DNA from: PWQG01 sp040882255
GTDB lineage: Bacteria; Pseudomonadota; Gammaproteobacteria; Pseudomonadales; Pseudohongiellaceae
Reading direction: 5' to 3'
Assembly (NCBI GenBank): GCA_040882255.1
Contig: JBBEBP010000017.1
Location: forward strand, 24,407-88,406
Length of the DNA: 64,000 nucleotides
Shown here: in pieces, positions 43,936-52,831 of the stretch
How positions within the stretch are numbered: position 1 is the stretch's first letter
Layout: every line of letters begins with the position of its first letter
The notes under the pieces: model-generated
Databases searched by the model: none
Told to the model about the DNA's origin: nothing
Seen by the model: only the letters and a program-made list of their open reading frames with translations
Translations under genes and position numbers: made by a program

Positions 43936-44456
43936 GCCGGTATCGCCCACCAGCACCACCGAAGTCCAATTATCTGACGAACGAGGGCGAGGCCAGACTG
44001 AAGAAAGAGCTGGATTACCTGTGGCGGGACGAAAGGCCGCGTGTCACACAATCCGTGACCGAAGCCGCCGCCCAGGGCGACCGTTCCGAAAATGCCGAGT
44101 ATATCTACGGCAAGAAACGTCTGCGGGAAATCGACCGCCGCGTGCGTTACCTTAGCCGGCGTCTGGAAAACGCCACCGTGGTCAAGCGTATCCCGGACGA
44201 TCCGGACCGCATTTTCTTTGGCGCCTGGGTAATGCTGGAGGACGAGCAAGGCCGGGAAGCCGAGTATCGGATCGTCGGGCCGGACGAGATTGGTTTCCGG
44301 GACGGCTACATCAGCATGGACGCCCCGCTGGGGCGGGCCCTGCTCGGCAAGCGCGATGATGCGGACGTGACGGTGCGCACTCCGGAAGGCGAGCATTGCT
44401 ATACTGTCACCGGCATCCGCTACGAGCCCGATGATGAACAAAGCGACACCGAATAG
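43932..44456 (+). CDS. greB: Transcription elongation factor GreB
   Basis: A 174-residue Gre factor with an N-terminal coiled coil (LTNEGEARLKKELDYLWRDERPRVTQSVTEAAAQGDRSENAEYIYGKKRLREIDRR) carrying the acidic tip (GDRSENAEY), and a C-terminal FKBP-like domain (PDEIGFRDGYISMDAPLGRALLGKRDDADVTV). It stimulates RNA cleavage by backtracked polymerase. The ATG overlaps the serC stop (ATGA), and its 3' end overlaps the next regulator gene by 26 bases. Confidence 0.94.
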   Translation: MSRYRPPAPPKSNYLTNEGEARLKKELDYLWRDERPRVTQSVTEAAAQGDRSENAEYIYGKKRLREIDRRVRYLSRRLENATVVKRIPDDPDRIFFGAWVMLEDEQGREAEYRIVGPDEIGFRDGYISMDAPLGRALLGKRDDADVTVRTPEGEHCYTVTGIRYEPDDEQSDTE

Positions 44457-45474
44457 ATCGGTCAGCATCCTCGCCCTGCGCCAGGCACTGGTCTCCAGCA
44501 TGATGATACCGCTGGAAATGATCAGTGCCGCCGATCAGATCGTGCGGGCCCACACAGGCAGACATCACCCCTTGCTGTCTGTCGACATCGTGGCCGAAAC
44601 GAAGGCCATGCGGGAACTCACTGGCGGGGTGCAACTCAAACCGGCACGGTCCCTCGAGGAGACTCCCTTCAGCGACCTGATTTTCATACCGGCCCTGTGG
44701 GGCAACCCCCGGGCCGCGCTACGCGCTCATCCCGATATCATCACCTGGCTGCGCCAATGTCATGAAAGCGGCGCCATGCTCTGCGCCGTCGGTACCGGCA
44801 GCTACTTTCTGGCCAGCGCCGGGCTGCTGGACGGCCGCATGGCCACCACGCACTGGCGTTATTTCGATGACTTCGATCTCCGCTATCCCCGGGTCCGGTT
44901 GCAACGCAAGCGGTTCATCACCCGCGACACCCGCCTGTATTGTACCGGAAGCATCAATGCCGTACGGGACGTCAGCCTGCACTTTGTCGAACAGCTTTTT
45001 GACGCCGGCATCGCCAACGAAGTCGCTCACCATTTCACGCACGAACTCAAGAGATCCTACGAATCACAGTTACTGGACGCCGAGCCGCCGAACATCCATC
45101 ACGACGAGGACATCATCAAGATCCAGGAATGGATGCAGGACCACTACGCCCGCGACGTACGAGTGGCCGATGTAGCAGCCCGGTTCAACATCCATCAGCG
45201 GGCACTCAACCGCCGCTTCCGCCAGGCGGCTGGCCAGACACCCGGCGCCTACCTGCAGAGCGTGAGACTGTCACGGGCCAGGGAGCTGCTCAAGCACAGC
45301 AACCTGAGCATTGCCGAAACGGCCTGGGCCGTGGGCTACCAGGACGTCAGTTATTTCACCGGCCTGTTCCGCCGCTACCATACTGTGACACCTGGAGAAT
45401 ACCGGCGCCTGGTACGTACCCGGCTGTTCAACGCGGAGCAGCCGGGTACGCACCGGACAAGAAGCCGGAACTGA
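44431..45474 (+). CDS. GlxA-like AraC-family regulator with DJ-1/PfpI domain
   Basis: A 347-residue regulator. An N-terminal DJ-1/PfpI (GATase-1-like) domain (about 10-190) contains FSDLIFIPALWG and LCAVGTGSYFLASAGLLDGRMATTHW. A C-terminal AraC DNA-binding domain (about 230-330) contains ARDVRVADVAARFNIHQRALNRRFRQAAGQTPGAYLQSVRLSRARELL and YQDVSYFTGLFRRYHTVTPGEYRR. In GlxA-type proteins the elbow usually reads C-T-G; here it is G-T-G, so this position lacks Cys. These regulators often control amine or amino-acid catabolism, but no target operon is evident. The start overlaps greB by 26 bases. Confidence 0.88.
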   Translation: MMNKATPNRSVSILALRQALVSSMMIPLEMISAADQIVRAHTGRHHPLLSVDIVAETKAMRELTGGVQLKPARSLEETPFSDLIFIPALWGNPRAALRAHPDIITWLRQCHESGAMLCAVGTGSYFLASAGLLDGRMATTHWRYFDDFDLRYPRVRLQRKRFITRDTRLYCTGSINAVRDVSLHFVEQLFDAGIANEVAHHFTHELKRSYESQLLDAEPPNIHHDEDIIKIQEWMQDHYARDVRVADVAARFNIHQRALNRRFRQAAGQTPGAYLQSVRLSRARELLKHSNLSIAETAWAVGYQDVSYFTGLFRRYHTVTPGEYRRLVRTRLFNAEQPGTHRTRSRN

Positions 45475-45479
45475 GCGGA

Positions 45480-45794
45480 TCACCCTCCCTGCTTTTCCCG
45501 CATTTTCGACAGCTGCTCTTCCGTGGCCGGTTGCTGGTACCTGTCCTTCCACTCGGCATACGGCATCCCGTAGACACGTTCGCGGGCCTTCTCGTAGTCA
45601 ACATCCAGTCCGCGCGACTGAGCCTCGGCGGCGTACCACTTGGCCAGACAGTTGCGGCAGAAGCCGGCCAGGTTCATCAGGTCGATATTCTGCACGTCCT
45701 TGTTGTCATCCAGATGGGACAGCAACCGGCGGAATGTCGCTGCTTCCAGGGCCTGCTGTGTATTTTCGTCAATGGACTGAGTCACTGTGTTCAA
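45480..45794 (-). CDS. DUF1244 family protein
   Basis: A 104-residue protein matching DUF1244: ATFRRLLSHLDDNKDVQNIDLMNLAGFCRNCLAKWYAAEA and YGMPYAEWKDRYQ. The FCRNCLAKW segment may hold a metal. Function unknown. It begins with TTG overlapping the HPF stop (TTGA), so the two are coupled. Confidence 0.9.
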   Translation of the reverse strand: MNTVTQSIDENTQQALEAATFRRLLSHLDDNKDVQNIDLMNLAGFCRNCLAKWYAAEAQSRGLDVDYEKARERVYGMPYAEWKDRYQQPATEEQLSKMREKQGG

Positions 45795-46219
45795 CCCCCC
45801 GAGGACGCTTGCTGCAGATCATCGTCATCATCTTCAAAGGCATCCAGTTCCGCCTCGTCCACCTCCGGAACCGGATCAATGAATTCGGGTGGCGCTTTGC
45901 GGTGTTTCTTGTCCACCGATTTGAGCTGGCGTTCCGCCGCGTTGAATGCATCGCGGATTGCCACATACATGTCCTCGTGTGCACGATTATCGTGCTGGTC
46001 CTGGTTGACCACGATTTCCCGGTTGGGAGTGTGAATTTCCAACACCACCGAGTAGACCTTGCCCTTGTGGTGGTGGTTGTGCGGGGAATCAAGCACAACA
46101 CGCCCGCCCATAATATCGTTGCTGAAACGCTTCAGTTTCTCGATGCGCTTGTTCACATTGTCGGTGATCGCATCGGACTGATCGATATTATGAAACACAA
46201 TCTGGAAATCATTGGACAT
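45791..46219 (-). CDS. hpf: Ribosome hibernation factor HPF/RaiA family
   Basis: A 142-residue protein with the HPF fold (about 1-100: FHNIDQSDAITDNVNKRIEKLKRFSNDI, YSVVLEIHTPNREIVVNQDQ, EDMYVAIRDAFNAAERQLK) and a long acidic C-terminal tail (EVDEAELDAFEDDDDDL). It would bind the 30S decoding centre in stationary phase. The tail is not the dimerisation domain of long HPF. GGGAG precedes the ATG. It lies 20 bases after mltB and is coupled to DUF1244. Confidence 0.85.
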   Translation of the reverse strand: MSNDFQIVFHNIDQSDAITDNVNKRIEKLKRFSNDIMGGRVVLDSPHNHHHKGKVYSVVLEIHTPNREIVVNQDQHDNRAHEDMYVAIRDAFNAAERQLKSVDKKHRKAPPEFIDPVPEVDEAELDAFEDDDDDLQQASSGG

Positions 46220-46239
46220 AAGCTGTCTCCCTCTTGCAA

Positions 46240-47358
46240 TCAGCGGCCAACCAGTTGGTCGGCCAGCAGTGAAACGGCCAACGCATAGCTGTTGGCACAG
46301 TTGTAACCCAGAATGGTCCTGAAATTGTTATAGACCAGAAAAGCCTGCCCGTCCGGGCCATCAGGCTGAATCACCGAAGCGCGCAAATCAGCCTCGGGAA
46401 GATCGCTTCCATCCTCCCGCCGGACACCGGCTTCCTGCCACTCGGACAGCGGAAGACGGACGGAATGGCGGCGCAGTACGCTGCAGGACCCCTGATAGTC
46501 CGACTGCTGCCAGCGTTCGTCCTGCAGGTCGAGACCAGAGGGCAGTTGCACAGGCCGCCCCCACACCTGACCGGCCTGCCAGCCCCGCTGATCCAGGTAG
46601 TTGGCGATGGAAGCCAGCACATCCTCCTCGCTCTGCCAGATGTCGCGCCGCCCGTCGCCGTCGAAATCGACCGCGTGATCCAGGAAACTGCCGGGCATGA
46701 ACTGGCTCTGCCCCATGGCGCCGGCCCAGGAGCCGACCATCTGCTCGTGGCTGATATGGCCTTCCTCAAGAATCTGAAGTGCCGCAAACAGCTGGCTGCG
46801 GAAATAATCAGCGCGCCGCGGATCGAATGCCAGGGTGACCAGTGCGCGGATGACCTCGGTGCCGCCGGTGAAATTGCCGTAGTTGGTTTCGATGCCCCAG
46901 ATGGCAACGATGTACCGGCCCGGTACACCATACTCCCGGGTGATACGCTGCAACAGGCCGGCATGTTCGGCCAGCCGCTGGCGGCCCGTATCAATGCGCC
47001 AGTCGGTGACACGACGCTCCAGGTACTCTTCCAGCGTCTCGACGAACTCCGCCTGACTGCGGTCATTGGAGATTACACGGGGAATGGGCCGGACCGGTTC
47101 CAGTACGTCCCGGATCAGGGAGTCACTGATGCCGCGTTCACGGGCTTCGTCGATCAGGCTGGCCAGCCAACGCTCGTACCACTCTTCATCGATGGGCTCG
47201 ACCTGCGGCTCTTCACTGTCCTGGGCCCGGACAATGGCGGGGATCGACAGAATCACGAAGACGAGCAGCATGAGGATTCCGGACAACCACCGGTTCACTC
47301 CCTGGCTTTCCGATCTGTCCCTGACCGGCCTGGTACCCGGAACAACGTACTGCGTCAT
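46240..47358 (-). CDS. mltB: Membrane-bound lytic murein transglycosylase B-like (GH103)
   Basis: A 372-residue protein with an N-terminal hydrophobic signal/anchor (about 24-45), no lipobox, and a GH103 catalytic domain. The domain has ITREYGVPGRYIVAIWGIETNYGNFTGGTEVIRALVTLAFDPRRADYF (catalytic Glu in WGIETNYG) and GSWAGAMGQSQFMPGSF. It ends LVYNNFRTILGYNCANSYALAVSLLADQL, standard for the family. It makes 1,6-anhydromuramyl ends in peptidoglycan. In relatives mltB sits between rodA and rlpA; here it is about 12 kb away, next to hpf and a VanY-like gene. Confidence 0.9.
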   Translation of the reverse strand: MTQYVVPGTRPVRDRSESQGVNRWLSGILMLLVFVILSIPAIVRAQDSEEPQVEPIDEEWYERWLASLIDEARERGISDSLIRDVLEPVRPIPRVISNDRSQAEFVETLEEYLERRVTDWRIDTGRQRLAEHAGLLQRITREYGVPGRYIVAIWGIETNYGNFTGGTEVIRALVTLAFDPRRADYFRSQLFAALQILEEGHISHEQMVGSWAGAMGQSQFMPGSFLDHAVDFDGDGRRDIWQSEEDVLASIANYLDQRGWQAGQVWGRPVQLPSGLDLQDERWQQSDYQGSCSVLRRHSVRLPLSEWQEAGVRREDGSDLPEADLRASVIQPDGPDGQAFLVYNNFRTILGYNCANSYALAVSLLADQLVGR

Positions 47359-47394
47359 GACATGGTCTCCGGACGTTTCTCTGTCATTCCGAGA

Positions 47395-47976
47395 CTACTC
47401 CCTTGTCGCGGTTTTGTCCAAGTCCGGCCAGTAGCACCAATGCCAGGGCTCATAGTGGATACCCATCGTATTGTCACGGGGGTAGGAAAGGTGGAATCCA
47501 AAGCGTCGGGCATGCTCCGCCAGCCAGCGGAAGGCCGGTGTGTGCTCGAACGCTTCCTCCAGTGCAGGACAATCCGTAGTACCCAGATCCACGGCACAGC
47601 CGGTATGGTGCTCACTGAAGCCGGGAACCGCATTGACCTGCAGAATGTCTTCCATGGTACGCCCGGCGGCCAGCTTACGGCGGATCACCTCGCACTGGTA
47701 GTCGACGCTGCGGAACGCGGAAATCAGATGCACTGTCACCCCGTCCTCGGCGGCAGCCTGCTGCAGTCGCCGCCAGGCGGCCAGCGCATCGGGGCGCAAC
47801 TGTTGGGACCGGCCATACCAGTCCGGACCCGCTTCGGCCAGCGATGCCGCTTCCGGCTGCAGCGGCCAGCCACGTTGCTCGGCAAAACCCGGCGGAACGC
47901 CCAGCTCACTGTGCAGCCGCTCTATCCGCGTCCGGTACCCGGCGGATCCCTCATCGCCCTGCATGACCGGCATCAC
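47395..47976 (-). CDS. D-alanyl-D-alanine carboxypeptidase family (VanY/LAS) protein
   Basis: A 193-residue M15-type peptidase. ISAFRSVDYQCEVIRRKLA, the zinc motif SEHHTGCAVDLG (SxHxxGxAxD) and HYEPWHWCYW (final His ligand) are all present. There is no clear signal peptide, so the protein is either exported another way or cytosolic in recycling. ATG 47976 overlaps the stop of the upstream MBL gene (ATGA). It follows a periplasmic MBL protein and precedes mltB, a cell-wall neighbourhood. Confidence 0.85.
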   Translation of the reverse strand: MMPVMQGDEGSAGYRTRIERLHSELGVPPGFAEQRGWPLQPEAASLAEAGPDWYGRSQQLRPDALAAWRRLQQAAAEDGVTVHLISAFRSVDYQCEVIRRKLAAGRTMEDILQVNAVPGFSEHHTGCAVDLGTTDCPALEEAFEHTPAFRWLAEHARRFGFHLSYPRDNTMGIHYEPWHWCYWPDLDKTATRE

Positions 47977-48854
47977 TCCGAATAACTGTTGTAGATCGTC
48001 TCGATCCAGCGCTCCTCAGTGATGAAGTTCCAGCTCCACTCGTCCCACTCCGGGTCCAGACCTTCACCGACGATGGCCTCGAGACTCATGTCGTTGCTCA
48101 TCATGGTACGCACTTCGGCCACCGTGCCGGTCATCATGTTGCGCAGGCGGGTCAGCTCCGCCTTGTCGGCCAGCTCACCATGACCCGGAATGATCTGGGT
48201 GTCATCGTTGACGCGCGCCAGGATCTGGTCCACGTTGGCGATATAGCCCTGCACCGAGCCGCCGTTGTCCAGATCCACGAACGGGAACCGCCCCTGGAAG
48301 AACAGGTCACCGGCATGCACCACGTTGGAACCGGCAAAATACAGCACCACATCACCATCGGTGTGCCCGCGCGGATAGTGGATCATGTCGACGCGTTCGC
48401 CATTGAAGTGCAGTGTCATCCGCTCAGTGAAGGTCATCGCGGGCAGCCCGATGGGCTCCATACCGGCCTCTTCCAGACGGGTGCGGACATTGGCATGCGC
48501 CACGATTACACTGTCTGCCCCGAACGCCGGATTGCCATTGGTATGGTCATCATGCAGATGGGTGTTGACCAGCAGACGGGGATTCTCGCCCACAGCCTCG
48601 CGGATGCGTTCCGCCAGTGCCTCGTACTGGGCATCGATCATCAGCACGCCGTCCTCACCGCTGGAAATTCCAATATTCCCGCCCGAGCCGGTCAGCATGG
48701 CCAGAGGACCATTCAACGGTGTCACTTCGATCTCGACATCATCCATATTCTGCGCCGCTGCGCCGGCACTAAAGCCGATCAACAGAGCGGCCAGCCACAT
48801 CCGCGGATGCTGCCCCGGAAAACACCCTGTCATTGCCTGAAAGCCCCTGTTCAT
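47973..48854 (-). CDS. Exported metallo-beta-lactamase-fold hydrolase
   Basis: About 293 residues with a signal peptide (LAALLIGFSAGAAAQ) and the MBL motifs NTHLHDDHTNGN (HxHxDH), YPRGHTDGDVVLYF, VVHAGDLFFQGRFPFVDL and IIPGHG. Metal ligands appear complete. The layout resembles environmental SoxH/quinoprotein-relay-type and subclass B-like MBL proteins rather than clinical beta-lactamases. ATG 48854 has GGGGAG 8 bases upstream. The GTG three codons earlier abuts that site. It is cotranscribed with a VanY-like peptidase. Confidence 0.85.
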   Translation of the reverse strand: MNRGFQAMTGCFPGQHPRMWLAALLIGFSAGAAAQNMDDVEIEVTPLNGPLAMLTGSGGNIGISSGEDGVLMIDAQYEALAERIREAVGENPRLLVNTHLHDDHTNGNPAFGADSVIVAHANVRTRLEEAGMEPIGLPAMTFTERMTLHFNGERVDMIHYPRGHTDGDVVLYFAGSNVVHAGDLFFQGRFPFVDLDNGGSVQGYIANVDQILARVNDDTQIIPGHGELADKAELTRLRNMMTGTVAEVRTMMSNDMSLEAIVGEGLDPEWDEWSWNFITEERWIETIYNSYSE

Positions 48855-49037
48855 GCCGATCACTCCCCTGTCGAGAAAAATGAATACGATTCATCATGCC
48901 AGATAACCCTGCACCCGGCAAAAGCGCTGGCGCAGCGTCTATTTTGCCACATCAATTGACCACAAAGCCCTATCTAATCATCAGCGCCACTGCCTATAGT
49001 AGCGCCTTTCCAGGCAGCGCTACCGGACGGAGACAAC

Positions 49038-50951
49038 ATGTCACGACTACCCCTGATCATCGGCTTTGGCGGCATCAACCCGGCCGGGCGCAGCTCGGCC
49101 CATCACGCCTATCGCCGCCTGGTCATGGACCATCTGCCTGAAGCCGAGGCCATGGAGACCCGGTGCAGCCTCGCCTCGCTGATGGGCCTGATCCGGTATC
49201 AGAACGGTCAGTGGCTGGACCCGGCCGGGCATACGGTACACCGGGACAGTTACCTGAAAGGACTGGATCCCGTACTGAAAAACGGCACCCTGATCCGCCA
49301 GCTGGAAAACAACCTGTTCGATCCCGCCCGTATTCCGGCACACCAACGGGCGACGTTGCGGCCCGGACAGGACCAACCACTGAGTTTCCTGATCCGCCGC
49401 CGAGACCTGCCCACGGAGATTCCGCTGGGCTGGCAGGTGGCTGAAGCCCACGACGGCCTGCTCCGTGTGGAGATTCCCGAAGGCCTGCCGGTGATGCTGG
49501 AAACCCATCGCGGCAGCCCGGTCAACAGCGCCGGGCAGCTGCCCAGCGGCTTCGACCCACGTCCTCTGTACCAGTCCCGGAACCACCCGCGCGGCCTGCA
49601 GATGACCGTGTTTGGCGCCAGTGATGCCCTGCAGTCCCTGGGCCTGCCCTGGGAAGAGATCCTGCAGAAAGTGGCACCGGATCAGGTCAGCGTCTATGCC
49701 GGCAGCAGCATGAGCCAGCTGGACTACGAGGGTAACGGCGGCCTGCTGCAGGCCCGCCTGCTGGGTAAACGCGTGACGTCCAAGCAACTTGCCCTGGGCT
49801 TTGCGGAGATGCCGGCCGACTTCATCAATGCCTACCTGCTCGGCAACATGGGAACCACCGGCACCAACGTGGCCGCTTGCGCCACATTCCTGTACAACCT
49901 GCGTCAGGCCATGCGGGATATCCGCAGCGGCAGCCACCGCATCGCCATTGTAGGCACCTCGGAAGCCCCGATCACACCGGAAGTAATCGAAGGCTACGCC
50001 ACCATGGGCGCGCTGGCCGACGACCGCAAACTGTTGGATCTCGACGCCGCCCTGGGGCTGGAAACACCCGATTACCGGCGTGCCTGCCGCCCCTTCGGTC
50101 TCAACACCGGTTTCACTCTGGGGGAATCCGCACAGTTCTTTGTCCTGTGCGATGACGCGCTGGCCCTGGAGCTGGGAGCCACCATCCACGGCGCCGTCAA
50201 TGACGTCTTCGTCAACGCCGACGGCCACAAGAAATCGATCTCCAGCCCGGGCATCGGCAACTACATCACCATGGCCAAAGCGGCCGCAGCCACCGAGGCC
50301 GTGATCGGCGCGGAGGGACTGCAGCAACGCAGCTTCGTGCAGGCCCACGGAACGGGCACTCCACAGAACCGTACCACCGAGTCGCACATCATCGACGAGG
50401 TAGCCCGCGCCCGGGGCATCCCGAAGTGGCCCGTCAGCGCCATCAAGGCGTTCGTCGGGCACTCACTGGCCTCGGCCTCGGCCGACCAACTGATGGCGAC
50501 GCTGGGTGTATGGCGTTACGGCATCCTGCCCGGCATAGAAACCGTGGACCGGATCGCCGACGACGTCCATCAGAACCACGCTGAGTTCCTGCTGCAACAC
50601 CGTGAGGTCGGCGCGCAGGGTACAGAGGCGGCCATACTGAATGCCAAGGGATTTGGCGGCAACAACGCCAGCACCTCCATACTGGCACCGCACGTGGTAC
50701 ACCGGATGCTGCGCAAGCGCCATGGCGAACAGGCGATGGCCGCCTATGAACACCGCAACGAGGCCGTGCGCGAAGCGGCCGCCGACCATGATACGCAGGC
50801 GAGCCGGGGGCAGACACTGCCAGTCTACCGCTTCGGAGAGGGGGTGCTGGACGGCAGCGACATCGATATGGACCGCCACTCCATCCGGGTGCGCGGACAG
50901 CAACAGGCCATCCACCTGCCCGAGGACAGCCCGTACGGGGACATGCTCTAG
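49038..50951 (+). CDS. fabY: Beta-ketoacyl synthase, FabY-like
   Basis: A 637-residue thiolase-fold synthase, the length of Pseudomonas FabY. The catalytic cysteine is in GTNVAACATFLYNLRQAM, the two histidines are in VQAHGTGTPQNRTTES and FVGHSLASASADQL, and GFGGNNASTSIL closes the active site. FabY condenses acetyl-CoA with malonyl-ACP to start fatty acid synthesis in organisms lacking a standard FabH. The N-terminal ~190 residues and C-terminal ~60 residues are family-specific additions. The stop codon TAG is part of the CTAG end of a palindromic element (50948-51112), so that element touches the reading frame. Confidence 0.9.
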   Translation: MSRLPLIIGFGGINPAGRSSAHHAYRRLVMDHLPEAEAMETRCSLASLMGLIRYQNGQWLDPAGHTVHRDSYLKGLDPVLKNGTLIRQLENNLFDPARIPAHQRATLRPGQDQPLSFLIRRRDLPTEIPLGWQVAEAHDGLLRVEIPEGLPVMLETHRGSPVNSAGQLPSGFDPRPLYQSRNHPRGLQMTVFGASDALQSLGLPWEEILQKVAPDQVSVYAGSSMSQLDYEGNGGLLQARLLGKRVTSKQLALGFAEMPADFINAYLLGNMGTTGTNVAACATFLYNLRQAMRDIRSGSHRIAIVGTSEAPITPEVIEGYATMGALADDRKLLDLDAALGLETPDYRRACRPFGLNTGFTLGESAQFFVLCDDALALELGATIHGAVNDVFVNADGHKKSISSPGIGNYITMAKAAAATEAVIGAEGLQQRSFVQAHGTGTPQNRTTESHIIDEVARARGIPKWPVSAIKAFVGHSLASASADQLMATLGVWRYGILPGIETVDRIADDVHQNHAEFLLQHREVGAQGTEAAILNAKGFGGNNASTSILAPHVVHRMLRKRHGEQAMAAYEHRNEAVREAAADHDTQASRGQTLPVYRFGEGVLDGSDIDMDRHSIRVRGQQQAIHLPEDSPYGDML

Positions 50952-51112
50952 TGGTCCATGCGGTTAATTCTGTAACTTCCAGAGAGCCTGTGCTGGCGCG
51001 AATCAAGGCGTGTTTCGCTGGCAAGGGTAGCTCCCTTGGCAAGAAACACAACGCCGAGTCGCACCAGCACAGGCTCTCTGGAAGTTACAGAATTAACCGC
51101 ATGGACCACTAG
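50948..51112. repeat. 165-bp CTAG-bounded palindromic element, copy B
   Basis: The arms 50948-50996 and 51064-51112 are perfect 49-base reverse complements, and the inner region continues as an imperfect hairpin (for example GGCAAGGG against CCCTTGGC). Core motifs CAAGGCGTG (51004-51012) and CAACGCCG (51049-51056) each lie 56 bases from their nearer end, as in copy A at 29968-30135. It fills the gap between convergent fabY and the fumarase gene and could also act as a bidirectional terminator. Confidence 0.87.
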
Positions 51113-51116
51113 CTCC

Positions 51117-52643
51117 CTAACGCACTGTGACCGGCTGCGCCTCGGCGATTTTTGCCTTCCATTCCGCCGGCCCGGTCTGATGCACGGCAGTGCCGTTGAC
51201 ATCCACAGCCACAGTCACCGGCATGTCCTCGACCTCGAACTCATGGATGGCTTCCATGCCCAGCTCTTCGAAAGCCACAATCCGGGCGCTGCGGATCGCC
51301 TTGGACACCAGATAGGCCGCGCCGCCCACCGCCATCAGATAGACCGCGCGATGCTTGCGGATCGCCTCGATGGCGACGGGGCCTCGTTCTGCCTTGCCGA
51401 TCATGCCCAACAGTCCGGTTTGCGCCAGCATGGGCTCGGTGAACTTGTCCATGCGGGTGGCGGTGGTCGGACCGGCGGGACCAATCACCTCCTCGCGCAC
51501 CGGATCGACCGGCCCCACGTAATAGATGAAGCGCCCCTTCAGGTCGACACCCTCGGGAAGAGACTCTCCCCGCTCGAACATCTCCACCATGCGCTTGTGC
51601 GCAGCATCACGTCCGGTCAGCATTTTCCCGGACAGTAACAGGGTTTCACCCGGCTGCCACTGCGCCACGTCTTCTGCCGTCACGGTATCCAGATTGACAC
51701 GCCGCGCCCGCGGACCGGCATCCCAGGTGATCTCGGGCCAGTCTTCCAGCTTCGGCGGCTGCAAATGGGCCGGGCCATCCCCCGTCAACGTGAAATGCGC
51801 ATGCCGGGTGGCCGCACAATTGGGGATCATCGCCACCGGCAGGGAGGCCGCGTGCGTGGGATAGTCCTTTATCTTCACATCCAATACCGTGGTCAGCCCG
51901 CCCAGGCCCTGGGCACCGATTCCCAGTGCATTGACGCGGTCCATGATCTTCAGCCGCAGCTCATCCACCCGATTCCGAGGTCCCCGCTTCCGCAACTCGT
52001 GAATATCCACGGGGTCCATCAGGGATTCCTTGGCCAGCACGGCGGCTTTTTCCGCCGTGCCGCCAATGCCGATACCCAGCATACCCGGCGGACACCAGCC
52101 GGCGCCCATGGTGGGCACGGTCTTCACCACCCAGTCCACGATACTGTCACTGGGATTGAGCATGACCATCTTTGCCTTGTTCTCGCTGCCACCGCCCTTG
52201 GCAGCCACCGTGACTTCTACCCCATCGCCCGGCACCACCTCCATGTGGATCACAGCCGGGGTATTGTCCCCGGTATTGCGCCTGGCCCCGGCCGGGTCCT
52301 CCAGGATGGACGCGCGCAGTAGGTTGTCCGGGTGCAGGTAGGCACGCCGTACACCTTCGTTGACCATATCGGCGACGCTCAGTTCGCTCTCCCACTGCAC
52401 ATTCATGCCGATTTTCAGGAACACGGTGACGATCCCGGTGTCCTGACAGATAGGACGCTGGCCTTCGGCGCAGAGCCGCGAGTTGATCAGGATCTGGGCC
52501 ATGGCATCACGGGCGGCCAGGGACTCCTCACGCTCGTAGGCCTCGTTGACGGCCTGGATGAAGTCCAGCGGATGGTAGTAGGAAATATATTGCAGCGCGT
52601 CGGCCACGCTCTGGATCATGTCGTCCTGTCGGATGATGGTCAT
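51117..52643 (-). CDS. Fumarate hydratase class I
   Basis: A 508-residue iron-sulfur fumarase with an N-terminal Fe-S domain (Cys66 in ICQDTG, Cys184 in AGWCPPGMLG, Cys276 in PNCAATRHAHF) and a C-terminal beta domain (about 330-505: GKMLTGRDAAHKRMVEMFERG, YYVGPVDPV, EVIGPAGPTTATRMD). It hydrates fumarate to malate in the TCA cycle. Its stop is 4 bases from palindromic element B. Confidence 0.96.
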   Translation of the reverse strand: MTIIRQDDMIQSVADALQYISYYHPLDFIQAVNEAYEREESLAARDAMAQILINSRLCAEGQRPICQDTGIVTVFLKIGMNVQWESELSVADMVNEGVRRAYLHPDNLLRASILEDPAGARRNTGDNTPAVIHMEVVPGDGVEVTVAAKGGGSENKAKMVMLNPSDSIVDWVVKTVPTMGAGWCPPGMLGIGIGGTAEKAAVLAKESLMDPVDIHELRKRGPRNRVDELRLKIMDRVNALGIGAQGLGGLTTVLDVKIKDYPTHAASLPVAMIPNCAATRHAHFTLTGDGPAHLQPPKLEDWPEITWDAGPRARRVNLDTVTAEDVAQWQPGETLLLSGKMLTGRDAAHKRMVEMFERGESLPEGVDLKGRFIYYVGPVDPVREEVIGPAGPTTATRMDKFTEPMLAQTGLLGMIGKAERGPVAIEAIRKHRAVYLMAVGGAAYLVSKAIRSARIVAFEELGMEAIHEFEVEDMPVTVAVDVNGTAVHQTGPAEWKAKIAEAQPVTVR

Positions 52644-52831
52644 GGGCAGGGTCCTGTCCGGTCAGATCGTCTGGAAAATGCGGGCGATTTTATCACAGGA
52701 ATCCGGCGTGGGGGGCGGGCGGCTGGAGTGGAAACGATTCATCTATTACAATGAGACTTGTGATCCAGTTCACATTCCAGATTCCGGCGTCCACCACACG
52801 GAGCGGACGCCACAGGCAGCAGGAGCCTTGC

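Noticed and set aside
48956..49000. TTGACC...TATAGT pair before fabY as a promoter
   Set aside because: The spacing is 33 bases, far from the workable range.
49047..50462. 471-codon open frame opposite the fabY gene
   Set aside because: It lies wholly under a well-supported ketosynthase with catalytic motifs; GC-rich third positions produce long antisense frames here.
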